From positions 1 through 64,000 of the forward strand of contig JAKFUU010000002.1 in assembly GCA_021732525.1 (NCBI GenBank): a DNA stretch of 64,000 bases. Direction: 5' to 3'. The stretch is from Sphingomonadaceae bacterium. Its GTDB lineage: Bacteria > Pseudomonadota > Alphaproteobacteria > Sphingomonadales > Sphingomonadaceae. Made by a program: the position numbers and the translations under genes. Below, piece after piece: positions 60,174 to 64,000 of this stretch (the stretch's first letter is position 1; the number at the start of each line of letters is the position of its first letter). The notes below the pieces were generated by a model. That model was not told the DNA's origin and ran no database searches. It saw only the letters and a program-made list of their open reading frames with translations.

Positions 60174-60806
60174 ATGAATCTGGATTTAGCCCCGCTTGCG
60201 CCGCCAAAACGACTCGCCGTCGCTTATGCCAGGGGGCCGCAGAAACAGGCGTTGATCGTCTTACTGTTATTTGACGTCATGTTGGGCGGGATATTCTATA
60301 AGAATTCTGAGCCGATTCTGGCACAATTGCGCATGGCATGGTGGCGTGACGTCATCGCCAAGGCCCCGGCGGACCGGCCATCGGGGGAGCCATTGATCGC
60401 GCATCTTTCCGGGCTGCAAATGGCTTATCCCGATTGGAATGTCGAACGGCGGATGTTGGGCTTGATCGATGGCTGGGATGAATTGATGACCGGCGATATA
60501 TGGGATGACGCCATAATCGGCCGCCATATTGACGCGCGGGCGCGGGCCATATTCTGCGGGTTTGGCGCAATATGCCCGCGGGGTGAGGGCGATGACCTTG
60601 CCCAATTGGGGCGCGATTGGGCCTTATCCGATCTGCGAAGCTATTGCCGCGACGGCGCGCAGATGGCCGCTATCCACGCCTTTCCCCGCGTGCGCGCTGG
60701 ACGATTGCCCGCCCATATCCCGCGGGCCTTGGCGATTTTGGAGCGGTCCGCCCGGGATAATCTTTCCCCCATCGCGCTATTCTGGCATGCCTTGACAGGG
60801 CGGTGA
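60174..60806 (+). CDS. squalene/phytoene synthase-like family protein
   Basis: 'EPILAQLRMAWWRDVI' resembles the family helix; short 210-aa version. Confidence 0.55.
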   Translation: MNLDLAPLAPPKRLAVAYARGPQKQALIVLLLFDVMLGGIFYKNSEPILAQLRMAWWRDVIAKAPADRPSGEPLIAHLSGLQMAYPDWNVERRMLGLIDGWDELMTGDIWDDAIIGRHIDARARAIFCGFGAICPRGEGDDLAQLGRDWALSDLRSYCRDGAQMAAIHAFPRVRAGRLPAHIPRALAILERSARDNLSPIALFWHALTGR

Positions 60807-60867
60807 GGGCGATCGCAAATGGCAACAGTGGCTGGTGCGGGGCCTGCCGAGCAAGGGAGGGTATGAT

Positions 60868-61329
60868 ATGCAAAAATTTATGGCGGGCGGGTTGGCCGGA
60901 ATCGTGCTTATCACCGGCGGCCTGCTTTTTTGGCAATTGCAAGCGCAAGATGACGTTGAAATTCCGCCGCCGCCGCCAACCGAGGCACCTCAGGGCTTGC
61001 CGGTTGCCGATGCGGGCGCCTTAACCCGCGGTCCGGCCCCGCCCGAACCGCCGCAAGCGGCCAAGGCAAGCCGTGAACAGCAACGTTTCAACCGATATGA
61101 CCGCAACCGAGATGAGGCGATTTCGCGCATCGAAATGATGAGCAGCCGGACCAAAGCCTTCAAAAAGCTGGATCAAAATGGCGATAATCTTTTGACATTT
61201 GAAGAATGGGCGGTGGCCACGTCGCAGCGGTTCGCCGCCGCCGATGTTGATGACGATAACCGGCTCACCCGTCCCGAATTTGCCAGCACAAAGCCCAAAT
61301 CGACCCCTAAGGCGCGCTGCAATTGTTAG
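60868..61329 (+). CDS. EF-hand domain protein
   Basis: N-terminal TM; loops 'DRNRDEAISRIE', 'DQNGDNLLTFEE', 'DVDDDNRLTRPE'. Confidence 0.85.
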   Translation: MQKFMAGGLAGIVLITGGLLFWQLQAQDDVEIPPPPPTEAPQGLPVADAGALTRGPAPPEPPQAAKASREQQRFNRYDRNRDEAISRIEMMSSRTKAFKKLDQNGDNLLTFEEWAVATSQRFAAADVDDDNRLTRPEFASTKPKSTPKARCNC

Positions 61330-61350
61330 GGTAACCGGCAGGCCTTGCCG

Positions 61351-62694
61351 TTAACCCGCCAATCGGTTCACCCCGATCCAGCTTGCATATTCCGCCCGTG
61401 CCCGCGCCGTCATCGCTTGTTTGCGCGCTTTTTTATGCACCTGTTCATCCAATGGCGCAAATAGCCCGAAATTGACATTCATCGGTTGATAATCCTGCGC
61501 ATGGGCATCACCGGTAATATGCCCGAATAAAGCGCCAAGCGCGGTCGTGCCCGGCGGCGGCGGCATGGTGCGCCCGGCCAATTCCGATGCCGTCATGATG
61601 CCAGCAAGCAAACCGATGGCGGCGCTTTCCACATATCCCTCACAGCCGGTAATCTGCCCCGCAAAGCGGATATGCGGCGCGGATTTCAGCCGCAATTGCC
61701 GGTCGAGCAGCAATGGCGAACAGATGAAGCTATTGCGGTGCAACCCGCCCAGCCGCGCAAATTCCGCCTTTTCCAACCCCGGTATCGTGCGGAATAACGC
61801 AACCTGCGCCGCGTGTTTCATCTTGGTTTGAAAACCAACCATATTCCAGATCGAGCCTTGTTTATTATCTTGCCGCAGCTGGACCACCGCATGCGGCCAG
61901 CGCCCGGTTTTTGGATTATCGAGACCCACCGGCTTCATGGGGCCAAACCGCAGCGTTTCAAGCCCGCGTTCGGCCATCACCTCAATCGGCATGCAGGCGG
62001 CAAAATAAGGCGTGTCTTTCTCCCAATCCTTAAATTCGGTCTTTTCGGCATCCAGCAAACCTTGATGGAAAGCCAAATATTGGTCCTTATCCATTGGGCA
62101 ATTGATATAATCCTTGCCGTCGCCCTCGGTTGAAGATTTGTCCCAGCGGCTGGCGTACCAGGCGACATTCATGTCGATACTGTCGTGAAAGACGGTGGGC
62201 GCTATCGCATCAAAAAAGGCAAGGCTGTCTTTACCCGTTGCCGACAAGATACTGCCGGCCAACGCCGCCGCGGTCAATGGCCCGGTGGCGACTATGGTGA
62301 GACCGTCCGGCGGCAGCATATCGATCCGTTCGCGATTTATTTCGATATTGCCATGGCCGCGCAGCCGCTTTTCAACTTCGGCCGAAAAAATGGCGCGGTC
62401 CACCGCCAAAGCCGATCCGGCAGGCACACGGGCCGCCGCCGCCGCCGCCATGATAACCGAATCCAAATCGCGCATTTCCTGATGGATTAAGCCCACCGCG
62501 TTATTTTCCGCATCATCGCTGCGAAAGCTGTTGGAGCAAACCAATTCGGCCAGCCCGTCCCCTTGATGCGCGGGGGTGCTATCTCCGCTGCCGCGCATTT
62601 CGGATAGGCGCACATTGACACCGCGTTTTGCAAGCTGCCAAGCGGCCTCGCATCCGGCCAATCCGCCGCCGATAACATGTACGTCGTAACCCAT
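61351..62694 (-). CDS. trmFO: methylenetetrahydrofolate-tRNA-(uracil-5-)-methyltransferase TrmFO
   Basis: '[34 protein letters not shown]', '[16 protein letters not shown]'. Confidence 0.95.
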   Translation of the reverse strand: MGYDVHVIGGGLAGCEAAWQLAKRGVNVRLSEMRGSGDSTPAHQGDGLAELVCSNSFRSDDAENNAVGLIHQEMRDLDSVIMAAAAAARVPAGSALAVDRAIFSAEVEKRLRGHGNIEINRERIDMLPPDGLTIVATGPLTAAALAGSILSATGKDSLAFFDAIAPTVFHDSIDMNVAWYASRWDKSSTEGDGKDYINCPMDKDQYLAFHQGLLDAEKTEFKDWEKDTPYFAACMPIEVMAERGLETLRFGPMKPVGLDNPKTGRWPHAVVQLRQDNKQGSIWNMVGFQTKMKHAAQVALFRTIPGLEKAEFARLGGLHRNSFICSPLLLDRQLRLKSAPHIRFAGQITGCEGYVESAAIGLLAGIMTASELAGRTMPPPPGTTALGALFGHITGDAHAQDYQPMNVNFGLFAPLDEQVHKKARKQAMTARARAEYASWIGVNRLAG

Positions 62695-62913
62695 CGCCAA
62701 GGCCCGTAGCAAAAATGCTTGCGGCTGGACAGGCAAAAGGCGAAAAGATCGCGATGACACAAGATCTTGCGCATAAAAGACCGTGGCTATTCGCCAGGAC
62801 GATTCCATGATTAGCGCGCCGCAGATTTTGGACGCAGGTTTCCCTTGGTTGGCAAAAGAGGGCGGTCGGCGCGGAAGCGCTGGGGTGCTTCCGGCCCTGA
62901 GGGCTGGATTGAT

Positions 62914-62956
62914 GGCGGCGCGGACCCAGGGTCTTCACTCGCGCCGCCGCCTTTTT
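62914..62956 (+). terminator. strong Rho-independent terminator with no upstream plus-strand CDS
   Basis: GGCGGCGCG...CGCGCCGCC followed by GCCTTTTT. Confidence 0.65.
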
Positions 62957-63262
62957 GCTATGTTCCGGCCAAAACAAGGAAATGCGGATCAAAAAGGCTC
63001 CGTAACCGGCCCCGCATCCTTCCGCACCATTTCCGGCGCGGGGCAGGGGATTACTCCTCCGCCGCTTTTGGAACTTTGGCATTTGCGCTGGTCTGGGTTT
63101 GATCGAACAGACCCAATTTTGACGTGAAACACGCCCCCCGCGCCGACCGTTGCCGGGGTATCCCCCCGACGTCCCGTCAAACCCGTCCCGCATTCTAGAC
63201 TGCGGACTTGTTTGACGCGGCACAGCTAACCCATATGGTTATCTGTAGGAAAGAAAAAAATG

Positions 63263-63409
63263 GTTTCGCGCAGAGGCGCAGAGCTTTCGCAGAGGGCGTA
63301 ACGACAATTTGCGCGTAGCGCCTTTTGGCTCGTGCGAAACAAAGTTAACGCTCCGGTGAGCGCAAAAATCTCTGCGGTCCCTGCGAAACTTAGCGCCTCT
63401 GCGCGAAAC
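63263..63409. repeat. imperfect palindromic intergenic repeat ('gcgcagaggcgcagag' type)
   Basis: Left arm gtttcgcgcagaggcgcagagctttcgcagag; right arm ctctgcggtccctgcgaaacttagcgcctctgcgcgaaac. Confidence 0.8.
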
Positions 63410-63465
63410 CGTTGATCGCGGACGTGCAAAATCACGGGATAGATTTGGCCGCCTCGCGTTTCCCT

Positions 63466-63569
63466 AGAGCAAGCAGCGCGATATCTGAATCACACTGCCC
63501 GCTCTATCACTTTGTTGTCGCATCGCTTTTTGCGGAAAACCGGTTCCCACTTTTCCGCACGATGCTCTA
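63466..63569 (-). repeat. intergenic repeat element, family B (copy 2)
   Basis: Reverse complement of much of 49221-49323, including 'gcggaaaaccggttcccacttttccgcacgatgctct'. Confidence 0.9.
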
Positions 63570-64000
63570 AACCGCAGTTTCGTTGATGGGCGCTATTTCC
63601 GCTCCGTCCGCTTCCGCCCCTTCCTCGCTCTCCCCAATTTTCGCGGCGCTGACCACATGTTCATTGTCATCGACATTGAACAGCCGCACGCCCGCCGTGC
63701 CGCGGCCCAGCACGCGCAGGCTGCCCAATGGCATGCGGATCAGCTTGGCCTGATCGGTAACCAGCATCAACTGGTCGTCTTTGGTCGCGGGGAAGCTCGC
63801 CACCACGGGGCCGTTGCGTTTGATATTGTCGATATTGGTCACGCCTTGCCCGCCGCGCCCGATGCGGCGATATTCATAGGCCGACGACATTTTGCCATAG
63901 CCATTGGCGCAGACCGTCAGGATGAATTGTTCGCGCGCCGCCAATTCGGCGATGCGTTCGGGGGTTAGCGTCGGTTCGCCCTCCCTTTCGGGTTTCCACG
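63567..64000 (-). CDS. gyrA: DNA gyrase subunit A, C-terminal part, truncated by window end
   Basis: 'AREQFILTVCANGYGKMSSAYEYRRIGRGGQGVTNI...LMLVTDQAKLIRMPLGSLRVLGRGTAGVRLFNV' GyrA C-terminal beta-pinwheel. Confidence 0.95.
   Translation of the reverse strand, partial: WKPEREGEPTLTPERIAELAAREQFILTVCANGYGKMSSAYEYRRIGRGGQGVTNIDNIKRNGPVVASFPATKDDQLMLVTDQAKLIRMPLGSLRVLGRGTAGVRLFNVDDNEHVVSAAKIGESEEGAEADGAEIAPINETAV

Noticed and set aside
62579-63223. 214-aa minus-strand and 114-aa plus-strand ORFs in the trmFO-gyrA gap
   Set aside because: Low-complexity R/P/G-rich translations, overlap with the trmFO 5' end and hairpin-rich sequence; no recognisable domain.

Overview
The window is a dense, GC-rich alphaproteobacterial chromosome segment, probably Sphingomonadales (inferred from gene content; no search was run). 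It is mostly housekeeping genes: amn, ahcY, a divL-type kinase followed by tsaE, amgK, murU, addB, addA and trxA, then argJ, secA, tRNA-Asn, nadK, moaA, mfd, sdhE, recG, tyrS, a DUF1343/NamZ-like gene, a MoxR/VWA pair, the yqeY-dnaG-rpoD operon, carA, carB, greA, eno, ftsB, pdhA, pdhB, a TadE/TadG trio, trmFO and the 3' end of gyrA. The main non-routine observations are: (1) a 314-aa LAGLIDADG-bearing intein in DnaG primase, inserted exactly before a zinc-ribbon Cys, with a non-canonical penultimate Gly; (2) an in-frame palindromic repeat element that became part of the CarA protein; (3) a DivL-like pseudo-histidine kinase with Tyr in place of the H-box His; (4) several families of dispersed palindromic repeats, including one C/D chimera; (5) a toxin-antitoxin pair and a small lipoprotein gene separating carA from carB; (6) short tandem duplications clustered at or near gene 3' ends and stop codons; (7) a hairpin-rich, terminator-ended region between trmFO and gyrA that could encode an sRNA. 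No CRISPR array, prophage or IS transposase was seen.
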